Counted from the stretch's first letter, positions 1 to 6,542 are shown. The stretch is 9,276 nt of DNA from Caldifarciminota bacterium (GCA_015494735.1 WGAQ01000109.1:1-9276), one strand, 5' to 3'. Translations and numbers: made by a program. The notes: generated by a model from the sequence alone, not told the origin.

Positions 1-375
1 AGGTCTGGGTCTCAGGAGCTCGAATCTGGGAACCAGTTCCACCATGACGATATCGTTCCTGTCGAGCAATTTCTTGATCTCGGATTTCTTTATCCACAGT
101 TCTACACTATTGTTGGTCCAGGAAGCATAGTATTTCTCCACCTGAATCTTCCCGGACTCTATATCGGCGATGAGAGCCTCCCTGGCCTCAGCAGCCACCC
201 TGCGGTAGTAATCCGCTCTGGCCTTTACAGTTGCAAGACCTCTGGCAAAGTCGTGATTGGGCTGCTTGGCCATTACCGTATATACGTGCAGCACCTCATC
301 ATCCCCTGCCGTTGCCAGTCTGGCCTGGAGATCAGGCCCTATCTGGACGGCCGAAATCAACAGAGTCAACCACAT
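1..375 (-). CDS. Probable subtilisin-family (S8) serine protease, N-terminal leader and propeptide only (partial)
   Basis: The gene runs off the left edge; only the first 125 codons are present and the frame is open throughout. The ATG at 375 follows a strong SD site (AAAGGAGGTG, 7 nt spacing), which fixes the start. An in-frame TTG at 441 would extend the protein but has no SD site and overlaps the promoter. Residues 2-10 form a short hydrophobic leader without basic residues. Residues 28-118 resemble the inhibitor-I9-type propeptide of secreted subtilases: a first strand (VLHVYTVMAK), a long helix rich in Ala/Arg, a second strand ending in ELWIKKSEIKKLLD, and then NDIVMVELVPRFEL, which matches the usual pattern of a strand and helix followed by 'rpdV..v.p'. 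In such enzymes this segment acts as an intramolecular chaperone and inhibitor. The catalytic Asp/His/Ser domain would lie outside the window, so the assignment is inferred from the propeptide alone. It has its own promoter and is not clearly part of the upstream operon. Confidence 0.6.
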   Translation of the reverse strand, partial: MWLTLLISAVQIGPDLQARLATAGDDEVLHVYTVMAKQPNHDFARGLATVKARADYYRRVAAEAREALIADIESGKIQVEKYYASWTNNSVELWIKKSEIKKLLDRNDIVMVELVPRFELLRPRP

Positions 376-380
376 AGACA

Positions 381-390
381 CACCTCCTTT
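381..390 (-). promoter_or_regulatory. Ribosome binding site of the S8-type protease gene
   Basis: On the minus strand the sequence AAAGGAGGTG lies 7 nt (from GGAGG) before the ATG at 375. It is the best SD match in the window and decides the start of the protease gene. Confidence 0.8.
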
Positions 391-413
391 CCATTGAAAT
401 GATGTTTGGAGGA

Positions 414-441
414 ATTTTAAAGCATTGTAGATTATTTTCAA
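414..441 (-). promoter_or_regulatory. Sigma70-like promoter for the protease gene
   Basis: On the minus strand TTGAAA (441-436) and TAAAAT (419-414) are separated by 16 nt. Each hexamer differs from the consensus TTGACA/TATAAT at one base. Transcription would begin near 407, leaving a 5' leader of about 30 nt that contains the SD site. The promoter sits in the only sizeable gap (376-554) between genes of the minus strand, so the protease is probably transcribed separately from the transglycosylase operon. Confidence 0.6.
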
Positions 442-459
442 GGATGGGGATTACCATCC
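442..459. repeat. Inverted repeat abutting the -35 box (operator or weak hairpin)
   Basis: The arms GGATGG and CCATCC are separated by 6 nt, and the repeat directly adjoins the -35 hexamer of the protease promoter. It lies about 95 nt past the transglycosylase stop codon. No T-run follows on either strand, so it is a poor intrinsic terminator. An operator or chance are both possible. The rest of the 376-554 gap shows nothing further that I can identify. Confidence 0.3.
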
Positions 460-554
460 GGATATGACTGAAAGCAGATAAATGGCCGTTTCCAGAACAC
501 CAAAACTCCTATCATCCTCATATCTCCCATGCCCGGCAGGAGCAGATGAACAAA

Positions 555-2249
555 TCATCGATTGAGTGCGTGGGAGTAAATCTGCCAGCTCCTGTAAACC
601 CTTCTGAAATAATTCCTGGTCTCCCTGTAGGGAATCATCTCGAAGAAGAAATCCCTGTCTCCAGGACCAATCACGTTTATCCACCTCTTCACGGGACTCT
701 TCCCCGCATTGTAGGCGCATATGGTCAGTTCATAGTCCCCATCGAAATCGCGCAATTCCTCGGCGAAGTGATGGGCTCCCGCCATAAGATTGGTCCTGAC
801 CTCGAAGGGTCTGTCCGGAAGCCCCAGTTTCTTCCTCTGCCTCCGGAACTGGAAGGGCATCATCTGTAGCATTCCTCTCGCCCCCGCCACGGAAACCGCC
901 ATCGTATCGAATCTGGATTCCTCCCTGGCAATGGCATAGAGAAGGGAGACAGGAACACCGGAAGAATCCGATGCCTCCCGGAAGTACTCCCTGTAAGGGG
1001 ATGGAAAGGAAAGCGAAAAAACATCTCTGCATGGTCTGTCCTTCAGGGAAGAATAAGCCAGATAAATGGAAAGGGGATAGAAACCGAATCGATTCAACAG
1101 ATAGGCCGATTCGAGTCTTATCGATGGTTTGACCAGTTTGTAGGCATACTTCCGAAGGCCAAACGCCTCCAGTATCAGCACAGGCACAGCCTTATCGAGC
1201 CTGTTCATATCAACACATGAGGAATCCACAACCGCTGGAGAGAATCCCAGCCTCGCTGCATAGTATCCGAAGGGATGAATCTTCCTGACGCTATCGGCAT
1301 AGTGCTCCTCCCCCTTAATCTTCCATATCCAGAAGTAGGCTCTGGAGCGCTCGAATGAGCTCCGGGAACTATTAGCAATGGCCCGCAGATAGTTATATGC
1401 ACCCGCAGTGTCCCCATGGCGGAGGGACAGCATTGCCTTGAGGAACATCACCTCATCGTGGGTATCCTTGAGGGACATGAAATCATCGTAAAGGGAAGGG
1501 TTCTCCAGGACGAGCCATGCCAGGAGTCGGGAAGCCTTATCTGGCTTGTAATTGTGGAGGCGTTTCATGTACTGCACTGCAAGGGATGTGTCCCCCGCAC
1601 TCTCGGAGGAGATGGCGCATCTGAGGAAGTAGGACCAGTCCAGAATGTCCGTGTATTTCCTGCATATTCTGTATGCCTCATTCCGTTTCCGCAATCTGTA
1701 GTATGCTGACATCACATAGTAGGCCGTCTCCCTGTTGACAGGGAAGGAGCGAATTATCTCCCTGTAGCGCTTATTGCGGTAAAGGACCCGCAGTCTGGTT
1801 CGGGCAGAGAGATTGAGCTTGAACTTCTTCATCAGATTGTAGGAAAGGGACGAGGATGGATACCTGTTGATAAATGCGGTGGCCTCCTGCCTGTAAAGGG
1901 GATTGCCCAGACTTTTCAGGGACAGGATGTAGTAATATGTGCTCTTCTCCCCGGCATATTTCCTGTACTTCCTGAAGGTGTCTACCACCGCCCTGTACTT
2001 TCCCCCATCGTAGAGGTCCTCGAGGAGGAGCGAGAGGATAGAGGAGATGAGGGGACGGGGCGTACCGAGGCGAATGAGGCGAGACAGATCGTACATCCGG
2101 AAATCCCTCTGATAGAGAAACTCCGTATAGGGCCTGAGGGAGGGATATTCCCGACTCAGGGAGTGAAGAATAGCCGTGTCCGCACTATCCCTGTACGAAA
2201 GGTACCATTCGATTCTCGAAGTGTCGAGGACAAGTAATATCGGCAGCAT
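555..2249 (-). CDS. slt: Soluble lytic murein transglycosylase (Slt family)
   Basis: The protein cleaves the MurNAc-GlcNAc bond of peptidoglycan and releases 1,6-anhydro-muropeptides; it would act outside the cytoplasmic membrane. It has 564 residues, near the size of E. coli Slt70. Residues 20-420 are Arg/Tyr/Leu-rich helical repeats like the TPR-like superhelix of this family. The catalytic goose-lysozyme-like domain is at the C-terminus: AREESRFD at 441-448 with Glu444 as the expected general acid, GMLQMMP at 459-465, AYNAG at 512-516, and FFFEMIPYRETRNY at 534-547, all family motifs in the right order. Residues 1-8 (MLPILLVL) form a very short leader with no preceding basic residue. The start lies 2 nt after the bactofilin stop with no good SD site, which suggests translational coupling. 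At least five cysteines are present, unlike the barrel protein of the same operon. The catalytic assignment is firm; the cellular role with bactofilin is inferred. Confidence 0.93.
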   Translation of the reverse strand: MLPILLVLDTSRIEWYLSYRDSADTAILHSLSREYPSLRPYTEFLYQRDFRMYDLSRLIRLGTPRPLISSILSLLLEDLYDGGKYRAVVDTFRKYRKYAGEKSTYYYILSLKSLGNPLYRQEATAFINRYPSSSLSYNLMKKFKLNLSARTRLRVLYRNKRYREIIRSFPVNRETAYYVMSAYYRLRKRNEAYRICRKYTDILDWSYFLRCAISSESAGDTSLAVQYMKRLHNYKPDKASRLLAWLVLENPSLYDDFMSLKDTHDEVMFLKAMLSLRHGDTAGAYNYLRAIANSSRSSFERSRAYFWIWKIKGEEHYADSVRKIHPFGYYAARLGFSPAVVDSSCVDMNRLDKAVPVLILEAFGLRKYAYKLVKPSIRLESAYLLNRFGFYPLSIYLAYSSLKDRPCRDVFSLSFPSPYREYFREASDSSGVPVSLLYAIAREESRFDTMAVSVAGARGMLQMMPFQFRRQRKKLGLPDRPFEVRTNLMAGAHHFAEELRDFDGDYELTICAYNAGKSPVKRWINVIGPGDRDFFFEMIPYRETRNYFRRVYRSWQIYSHALNR

Positions 2250-2251
2250 AG

Positions 2252-2638
2252 TCAGGAGTTCTTCTTATCCTTCGGTTTCTCCCCGGAACCGTCCACTTCC
2301 CCCATCATATTGGTTAGGCCGTTGATGAAACCACCCTCCTCCACCACCAGAAGGCGGCAGTGAATCTCTCCCATAATCTTCCCGTTCTTCTGTATCTCGG
2401 CCCTCGTCTTCACTTTCACTTTCCCCTCTATCGTTCCATCCGTTATCAATTCGTCGCAGTACACATCTCCCTTGATATGGGCTCCCTTCGAAAGAATGAG
2501 CTGTCCCTTCACAGTCACATTCCCCTCAATTCTACCCTCCACCATCATGCTCTTGCTCACTTCCACATCTCCCCTTATGAATCCCCCTTTCCCCACTATG
2601 GTATCGATTTTGGTGGTATCCTCCTTCTTTCCCAGCAT
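2252..2638 (-). CDS. Bactofilin (polymer-forming cytoskeletal protein)
   Basis: Bactofilins polymerise without nucleotide into filaments beneath the membrane and serve as scaffolds for cell-wall enzymes. This 128-residue protein shows the family layout: a short polar N-terminus (1-14), a right-handed beta-helix core at about 15-112, and a charged disordered tail ending in KPKDKKNS. The core repeats hydrophobic/Gly rungs such as GRIEGNV, AHIKGDV, GTIEGKV, GKIMGEI and GFING, each about 17-18 residues apart. The start ATG follows AAAGGGAGG with 9 nt spacing. There is no transmembrane segment. It sits directly before a lytic transglycosylase (2 nt gap). Bactofilins are known elsewhere to work with peptidoglycan hydrolases or synthases in shaping cells, so this pair is plausibly a wall-remodelling module. 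That functional link is inference; the family call is secure. Confidence 0.92.
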   Translation of the reverse strand: MLGKKEDTTKIDTIVGKGGFIRGDVEVSKSMMVEGRIEGNVTVKGQLILSKGAHIKGDVYCDELITDGTIEGKVKVKTRAEIQKNGKIMGEIHCRLLVVEEGGFINGLTNMMGEVDGSGEKPKDKKNS

Positions 2639-2647
2639 TCCGATTAT

Positions 2648-2656
2648 CCTCCCTTT
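2648..2656 (-). promoter_or_regulatory. Ribosome binding site of the bactofilin gene
   Basis: AAAGGGAGG on the minus strand lies 9 nt before the ATG at 2638. Just upstream, TTTAAA (2658-2663) sits 18 nt from a TTGAAG inside the end of pgk, so a weak internal promoter is possible, but the match is poor. Confidence 0.7.
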
Positions 2657-2672
2657 GTTTAAATCTGCCCTC

Positions 2673-3851
2673 TTACAGGTCCTTCAAAACGGATATTGCA
2701 GGCAAATCCTTTCCACTTATGAATTCCAGCGTTGCACCCCCTCCGGTGGAAACGTGGTCGAATTCACCATCGTCTATTCCTGCTGCATGGATTGCCGAAA
2801 CCGTATCTCCCCCTCCGAGGATTCGCTCCGCCTCCCTATATCCGGCGAGAAACCTGGCAATTTCGAATGTTCCGCTGGAAAACTCCTCCTTCTCGAACAT
2901 TCCCAGGGGGCCATTCCAGAATACCATGCGCGAGTTTTCGATTCCGGACTTGAAGAGTTCCACGGTTGAGGGGCCTATGTCATATCCCGCAAATCCCTCC
3001 GGTATGTCCCCGGAGACCACCTTCACCGTACTGCCATCCGAAACCACATGGTCCACGGGCAGAACCACCTTATCCCCGTGCCGCTCGAGGAAATCCTTAG
3101 CAAAGTCCATGCTCTCTTCATCCAGAAGCGAATTACCCGTATTCACTCCCCGGGCCCTGAGGAACGTGTATGCCATTGCGCCCCCTATCAGGAGCCTGTC
3201 CGATGTGGAAGACAGTTTCTCCAGAACTCCTATCTTATCCTTCACCTTGGCACCACCGATGATGGAAACGAATGGATGGGCAGGATTCTCCCTCACCTTT
3301 CCCAGATATTCCAGTTCCTTCTTCATGAGTAAACCCGCAAATCTGTCCTCGAACAGAAGGGGAAGTCCATAAACCGATGCGTGCTTCCTGTGGGCAGTTC
3401 CAAACGCATCGTTCACATACATATCCGCCAGTTGTCCCAGTTGCCTGACGAATTCCGGGTCGTTCTCCTTCTCACCGGGATGGAATCTCAGGTTTTCGAG
3501 AAGGGCCACATCCCCATCTCCAAGGGACTCCACCACCTTCAGAGCAGGCTCCCCGATACAGTCTTCAGCGAACACCACCTCCCTGCCCAGGAGTCCCGAA
3601 AGATGCCCGGCCACGGGCCTGAGGGAAAGTGAATCCACCCTTTTTCCCTTCGGTCTGCCCAGATGGGAAGCCAGAATCACCCTGGCCCCTGCATCCATGA
3701 GATACCGGATGGTGGGCAGGGCCTTCTTTATCCTGTAATCGTCCTCAACCCTGCCCTCCCTGATGGGAACGTTGAAATCAACCCTTACGAAAACCCTCTT
3801 TCCCCTGAATAAATTCTTGTCCACATCATCTATCGCAAGTTTGCGAATCAT
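2673..3851 (-). CDS. pgk: Phosphoglycerate kinase
   Basis: The enzyme catalyses 1,3-bisphosphoglycerate + ADP = 3-phosphoglycerate + ATP in glycolysis and gluconeogenesis; it is cytoplasmic. From the ATG at 3851 it has 392 residues, a normal length. Visible motifs in order: VRVDFNVP (22-29), SHLGRPKG (62-69), LLENLRFHPGE (117-127), NDAFGTAHR (147-155), GGAKVKDK (199-206), GGAMAYTFL (223-231), WNGPLGMFE (312-320), GGGD (346-349) and STGGGA (368-373). Together these cover the substrate-binding basic patch and the nucleotide site. A TTG two codons upstream (3857) is an alternative start, but family proteins usually begin M-x-(K/R)-K-L just before the first strand, which favours the ATG. No SD site precedes it; a TAAAAT hexamer ends 6 nt before the ATG. 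It follows the barrel gene by 9 nt and precedes bactofilin by 34 nt. Its usual partner gap (GAPDH) is absent here. No key residue appears missing. Confidence 0.97.
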   Translation of the reverse strand: MIRKLAIDDVDKNLFRGKRVFVRVDFNVPIREGRVEDDYRIKKALPTIRYLMDAGARVILASHLGRPKGKRVDSLSLRPVAGHLSGLLGREVVFAEDCIGEPALKVVESLGDGDVALLENLRFHPGEKENDPEFVRQLGQLADMYVNDAFGTAHRKHASVYGLPLLFEDRFAGLLMKKELEYLGKVRENPAHPFVSIIGGAKVKDKIGVLEKLSSTSDRLLIGGAMAYTFLRARGVNTGNSLLDEESMDFAKDFLERHGDKVVLPVDHVVSDGSTVKVVSGDIPEGFAGYDIGPSTVELFKSGIENSRMVFWNGPLGMFEKEEFSSGTFEIARFLAGYREAERILGGGDTVSAIHAAGIDDGEFDHVSTGGGATLEFISGKDLPAISVLKDL

Positions 3852-3869
3852 GGGCAAATTTTAATGCCC
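3852..3869. repeat. Inverted repeat spanning the barrel stop and the pgk start
   Basis: The arms GGGCA and TGCCC flank AATTTTAA (8 nt). The element covers the TAA stop of the barrel gene and ends exactly at the base before the pgk ATG. Within it lies TAAAAT on the minus strand (3863-3858), 6 nt before the ATG, the spacing of a -10 box for a leaderless message. No good -35 box is seen. It could be an operator, a hairpin affecting pgk initiation in a read-through transcript, or chance. Confidence 0.35.
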
Positions 3870-5522
3870 GAAGAAATCCGGTGTTATAGGCATCATCATG
3901 CGGGCTTCCACTTTATCCAGGTACCTCCTGAGGGGGATATGATAACTTATGCCCACCTTTATGCCGAACACGTTATCCCTGTAATATCCGGCTCCATCGT
4001 ACAGGTAGGTGTTCAGATATCTGAAATCGAGGGACAGACTGTAGAAGGAAACTCCGATGAGGCTCCCGTACTTCAGGAGACCGAGTTTCATCCCTCCACC
4101 ATAGGCCATCTCTCCCCTGTCGAGTATATAACCCCCGATACCGTAGAGGATTACGCTTCCCATGTTGCCCGCCACATCCAGACCGGCCTTGAAGGAAATC
4201 CCGGGCTCGGAGATGTAAACCACGGAATCCCCTATGGGAAAATCGATATTCCCCACCTCCATACCCAGTGCTATACCCACCGGTCTGCTTCCAAAGTTCC
4301 TTATGGCGAATATATCCACAGGTGTAATCTTCAACTCCTTAATCCTGCTGGTGTAGGCCCCCACGTTGAAGGTGATGAGGGCATAGGAGGACGGGGAGTT
4401 GCTCATGAAGAAGGCGGAGCGATTTACACCCCTGTCGTACACGAACTTAAGACCGGCAGAAACTCTGGGAACGAGCCGGGACGAATAGAGAGGATAATCG
4501 GCAAACCTTCCGGGAAGGTTCACCTTCCCCGTTATAACATCGTAGGGGTTGGGGAAATCCCCCACGAAGACCTTCGAGACACCCACGTCTACGTGCACGA
4601 TGTCGAATCTGAAATCTATTCCCGCATCGTAGGTTCCCCCCGCGAAGGAATTTCCGTCGCTCGTTATACCCACTGACAGATAGGGACCTATATCCAGGAG
4701 CCTGTTGCCCCAGTAAGGCCTCACCTTGAAGTAAATCAGGGACGGAAGGACGCCGTTTGGTCCATTGGGATCGAAGTACACGCGGTTGATTCCAACCGCA
4801 AACTCGTTTCCTCTCCCGCTGTACCCGTTGTAGCGTATGTAGGACAGTTCAACACCGGGATTATAGAGGGCTCCATCCACCATGGGCTTTGCGACGTTAA
4901 AGGATATGCCGTAGGCATTGAACTCATCGAATACTGCAAGGTCGGCACCATGATAGTACTTTTCCATCTCCTCCTGAGTCCACTCCTTGAAGGGAAATGT
5001 GGGGGTGAGGTAGAGGGGATTTATGGCCACGTAGAAGATGGGGGAAATCAGCGTTGTGTCGTAAACGTAATTGAGATTACGGTCGTATCTCCTTCCATAG
5101 TAGAGAGAATAGCCGGCGAAAGCCGTCAAAAGAGCCATGTTATTGCGGGTAAGGAGCGACACCTTGAATCCCACCATGCCACCGGCGGGGGAGCCGGGAT
5201 TGGGCCTCACCAGACCCAGACCTATAACCGGGGACACGTAAAACACCGGCCTCCCTATGGTGGGTCCAACGAATGCGGTTAATCCCGAGAAATTATACGT
5301 GAGGGTGTCCTGCAGACCCACCTCGGATGGAATGAGACTTCCAGAATACAGCCAGAGCCCTCCCTGAAGGCCGAAGAATCCGCTTTCCTGAAAAATAGAA
5401 TAGGAGAGTTCTGTCATTAGTTTTGGCGAATTGAGGCCAATATCAGAAGCCGCGAACCCATAGCCAAAGAACTTGCTCTTGGCTCCAGAGAATTGCAGCA
5501 ACGTAAAGAGTACTACTCCCAT
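3861..5522 (-). CDS. Predicted outer-membrane beta-barrel protein, family not recognised
   Basis: I do not recognise a named family. The 553-residue sequence is dominated by alternating polar/hydrophobic strands rich in Gly, Tyr, Phe, Val and Ser, ending in aromatic residues, with Asn/Gly/Pro/Asp turns. Examples are residues 47-62, 82-106, 115-142, 160-172, 223-250, 261-289, 297-321, 350-363, 378-390, 413-427, 440-466 and 473-527. This is what a transmembrane beta-barrel looks like. I found no cysteine. A helix-like acidic insert at about 178-200 (KEWTQEEMEKYYHGADLAV) may be a periplasmic or surface loop. Residues 2-9 form a short hydrophobic leader with no basic residue. The start is certain: AAAGGAG lies 8 nt upstream and an in-frame TAA occurs at 5552-5550 with no other start between. 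The protein does not end in the usual terminal aromatic strand; about 26 residues follow the last strand. It heads the minus-strand operon with pgk, bactofilin and slt. Porin, assembly or structural roles are all possible. Confidence 0.7.
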   Translation of the reverse strand: MGVVLFTLLQFSGAKSKFFGYGFAASDIGLNSPKLMTELSYSIFQESGFFGLQGGLWLYSGSLIPSEVGLQDTLTYNFSGLTAFVGPTIGRPVFYVSPVIGLGLVRPNPGSPAGGMVGFKVSLLTRNNMALLTAFAGYSLYYGRRYDRNLNYVYDTTLISPIFYVAINPLYLTPTFPFKEWTQEEMEKYYHGADLAVFDEFNAYGISFNVAKPMVDGALYNPGVELSYIRYNGYSGRGNEFAVGINRVYFDPNGPNGVLPSLIYFKVRPYWGNRLLDIGPYLSVGITSDGNSFAGGTYDAGIDFRFDIVHVDVGVSKVFVGDFPNPYDVITGKVNLPGRFADYPLYSSRLVPRVSAGLKFVYDRGVNRSAFFMSNSPSSYALITFNVGAYTSRIKELKITPVDIFAIRNFGSRPVGIALGMEVGNIDFPIGDSVVYISEPGISFKAGLDVAGNMGSVILYGIGGYILDRGEMAYGGGMKLGLLKYGSLIGVSFYSLSLDFRYLNTYLYDGAGYYRDNVFGIKVGISYHIPLRRYLDKVEARMMMPITPDFFGH

Positions 5523-5530
5523 AGGCCTTT

Positions 5531-5537
5531 CTCCTTT
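5531..5537 (-). promoter_or_regulatory. Ribosome binding site of the barrel gene
   Basis: AAAGGAG on the minus strand lies 8 nt before the ATG at 5522. Together with the in-frame stop at 5550-5552 it fixes the start of the barrel protein and shows that its leader really is short. Confidence 0.75.
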
Positions 5538-5539
5538 AA

Positions 5540-5555
5540 GTTTAAAATTTTAAAC
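5540..5555. promoter_or_regulatory. Perfect 16-bp palindrome, candidate bidirectional promoter core
   Basis: GTTTAAAATTTTAAAC reads the same on both strands and lies between the divergent barrel (minus) and propeller (plus) genes. It gives TAAAAT on the plus strand at 5543-5548 and on the minus strand at 5552-5547. TAAAAT is also the -10 box of the protease promoter. A minus-strand transcript would start near 5540, just upstream of the barrel SD site. A plus-strand transcript would start near 5555, at the ATG at 5556. No convincing -35 box is seen on either side. A dimeric repressor site is the main alternative. Confidence 0.5.
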
Positions 5556-6542
5556 ATGGAACTACTTTTCCTGATTTCCATCAGTACCCCCGATAGTTTA
5601 AAGTATCCCGATAGTCTCAACATGAGGATGGTTTCCAGATGGAAAGCCCCCCTCCCCACCTTCGGGATAGAAGTGGCCGGAAACAGCGCATACCTGAGCT
5701 CCATGAGGCGGATATTCGCCATAGATTTCTCCGACCCCCTCGGCCTTGCCCTGTCCTCGGAAATAAAGGTGGACGGATTTCCGATAGGGCTCAAACTTTA
5801 CAGGGGCAGATATCTCCTCGCCGGCTCCGGATACAGCGGCCTCACTGTGGTGGATGTGGAAGACCCGTATATAGCAGAGGTCCTGGCCTCGGTTCCATCG
5901 AGGGATTCTGCCCTCAGCGTGGATGTAAAGGGAAGGTACGCGTTCGTAACAGATGGTGAGGCGGGCATAACGGTTTATGATATCTCCAGCCCATCGAATC
6001 CCGTGGTGGTGGGCTCATTCGATACACCGGGTTTTGCAAGGGGTATCCATATCGTGGGGAACAGGGCTTACGTGGCGGATGGACCCGGGGGACTCCTGAT
6101 TCTGGATATAACGAATCCCCGCAGGATTAAGATGCTGGGCCAGTATTCGCTGGGGGACACCACCTTTGCAATAGACGTGAGGTATTACAACGGAAGGGCA
6201 TACGTGGCCTTTGGACAGGAGGGTCTTTACGTGTTCGATGTGAGGAATCCCTCCAAGATAAAGCCCCTCATCAGATTTCTGGCGTACGGGGAGGCTCTGG
6301 GATTCGACCTGAAAGGCAACCTGCTCTTCATCGCTTTTGGCTCAGGAGGAATCAAGGCCTTCGATCTGAGGAGAATAGAGAACGAGATAAAACTGGGAAG
6401 GAAGATTCTGAAGGAGAGCGAATTTGCAAGGTACAGGCCCCCCATATACGAAGGGGAGGTAATCTACGACCTGGCCGTAAAGGGCAACCTTATACTGGCA
6501 GCATCGAGAAAGGGTCTGGTAATCTATGAGTACACATATTAA
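5556..6542 (+). CDS. LVIVD-repeat beta-propeller protein, probably exported
   Basis: The protein has 328 residues made almost wholly of LVIVD-type repeats, each a core 'dv.G.yAyvAdG..GL.i.Di.nP'. I count seven, beginning near residues 36, 76, 119, 160, 203, 247 and 303; the clearest are ALSVDVKGRYAFVTDG, then ITVYDISSPSNP, and NRAYVADGPGGLLILDITNP. Seven repeats suggest a closed seven-bladed propeller, a common extracytoplasmic binding scaffold with no known catalytic activity. The first and last blades are the most degenerate. Residues 1-10 (MELLFLISIS) form the short leader type seen in neighbouring exported proteins, and the mature N-terminus has a PDSLKY/PDSL duplication. The ATG at 5556 was chosen for this leader. 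An upstream ATG (5493) adds a charged stretch lying antisense to the barrel gene and has no support. No SD site precedes 5556, but a TAAAAT hexamer ends 7 nt before it. The gene overlaps holA by 17 nt. No ligand can be inferred. Confidence 0.85.
   Translation: MELLFLISISTPDSLKYPDSLNMRMVSRWKAPLPTFGIEVAGNSAYLSSMRRIFAIDFSDPLGLALSSEIKVDGFPIGLKLYRGRYLLAGSGYSGLTVVDVEDPYIAEVLASVPSRDSALSVDVKGRYAFVTDGEAGITVYDISSPSNPVVVGSFDTPGFARGIHIVGNRAYVADGPGGLLILDITNPRRIKMLGQYSLGDTTFAIDVRYYNGRAYVAFGQEGLYVFDVRNPSKIKPLIRFLAYGEALGFDLKGNLLFIAFGSGGIKAFDLRRIENEIKLGRKILKESEFARYRPPIYEGEVIYDLAVKGNLILAASRKGLVIYEYTY

Noticed and set aside
442..459. Intrinsic terminator for the minus-strand operon
   Set aside because: The stem is only 6 bp and no T-run follows on the minus strand, so I kept it only as an inverted repeat.
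451..720. Minus-strand frame overlapping the end of slt and running into the gap, plus a 30-codon frame beginning with ATG-GGA-GAT inside the gap
   Set aside because: The longer frame is mostly an out-of-frame reading of the catalytic domain of slt. Neither has an SD site. A small membrane peptide cannot be excluded but nothing supports it.
2719..3372. Open frame (217 codons) on the plus strand opposite pgk
   Set aside because: It is antisense to an unmistakable pgk, Ser/Pro-rich, and a shadow of the coding strand.
3852..3857. TTG start two codons upstream for pgk
   Set aside because: It adds only Met-Pro; the ATG fits the family N-terminus and the TAAAAT spacing better.
3864..4676. Open frame (270 codons) on the plus strand opposite the barrel gene
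   Set aside because: It is antisense to a gene with a certain start and has His/Gly/Ile-rich non-protein-like composition.
5493..5555. Upstream start for the propeller gene adding 21 residues
   Set aside because: The extension is charged, antisense to the barrel start, lacks an SD site and would bury the hydrophobic leader seen from 5556.
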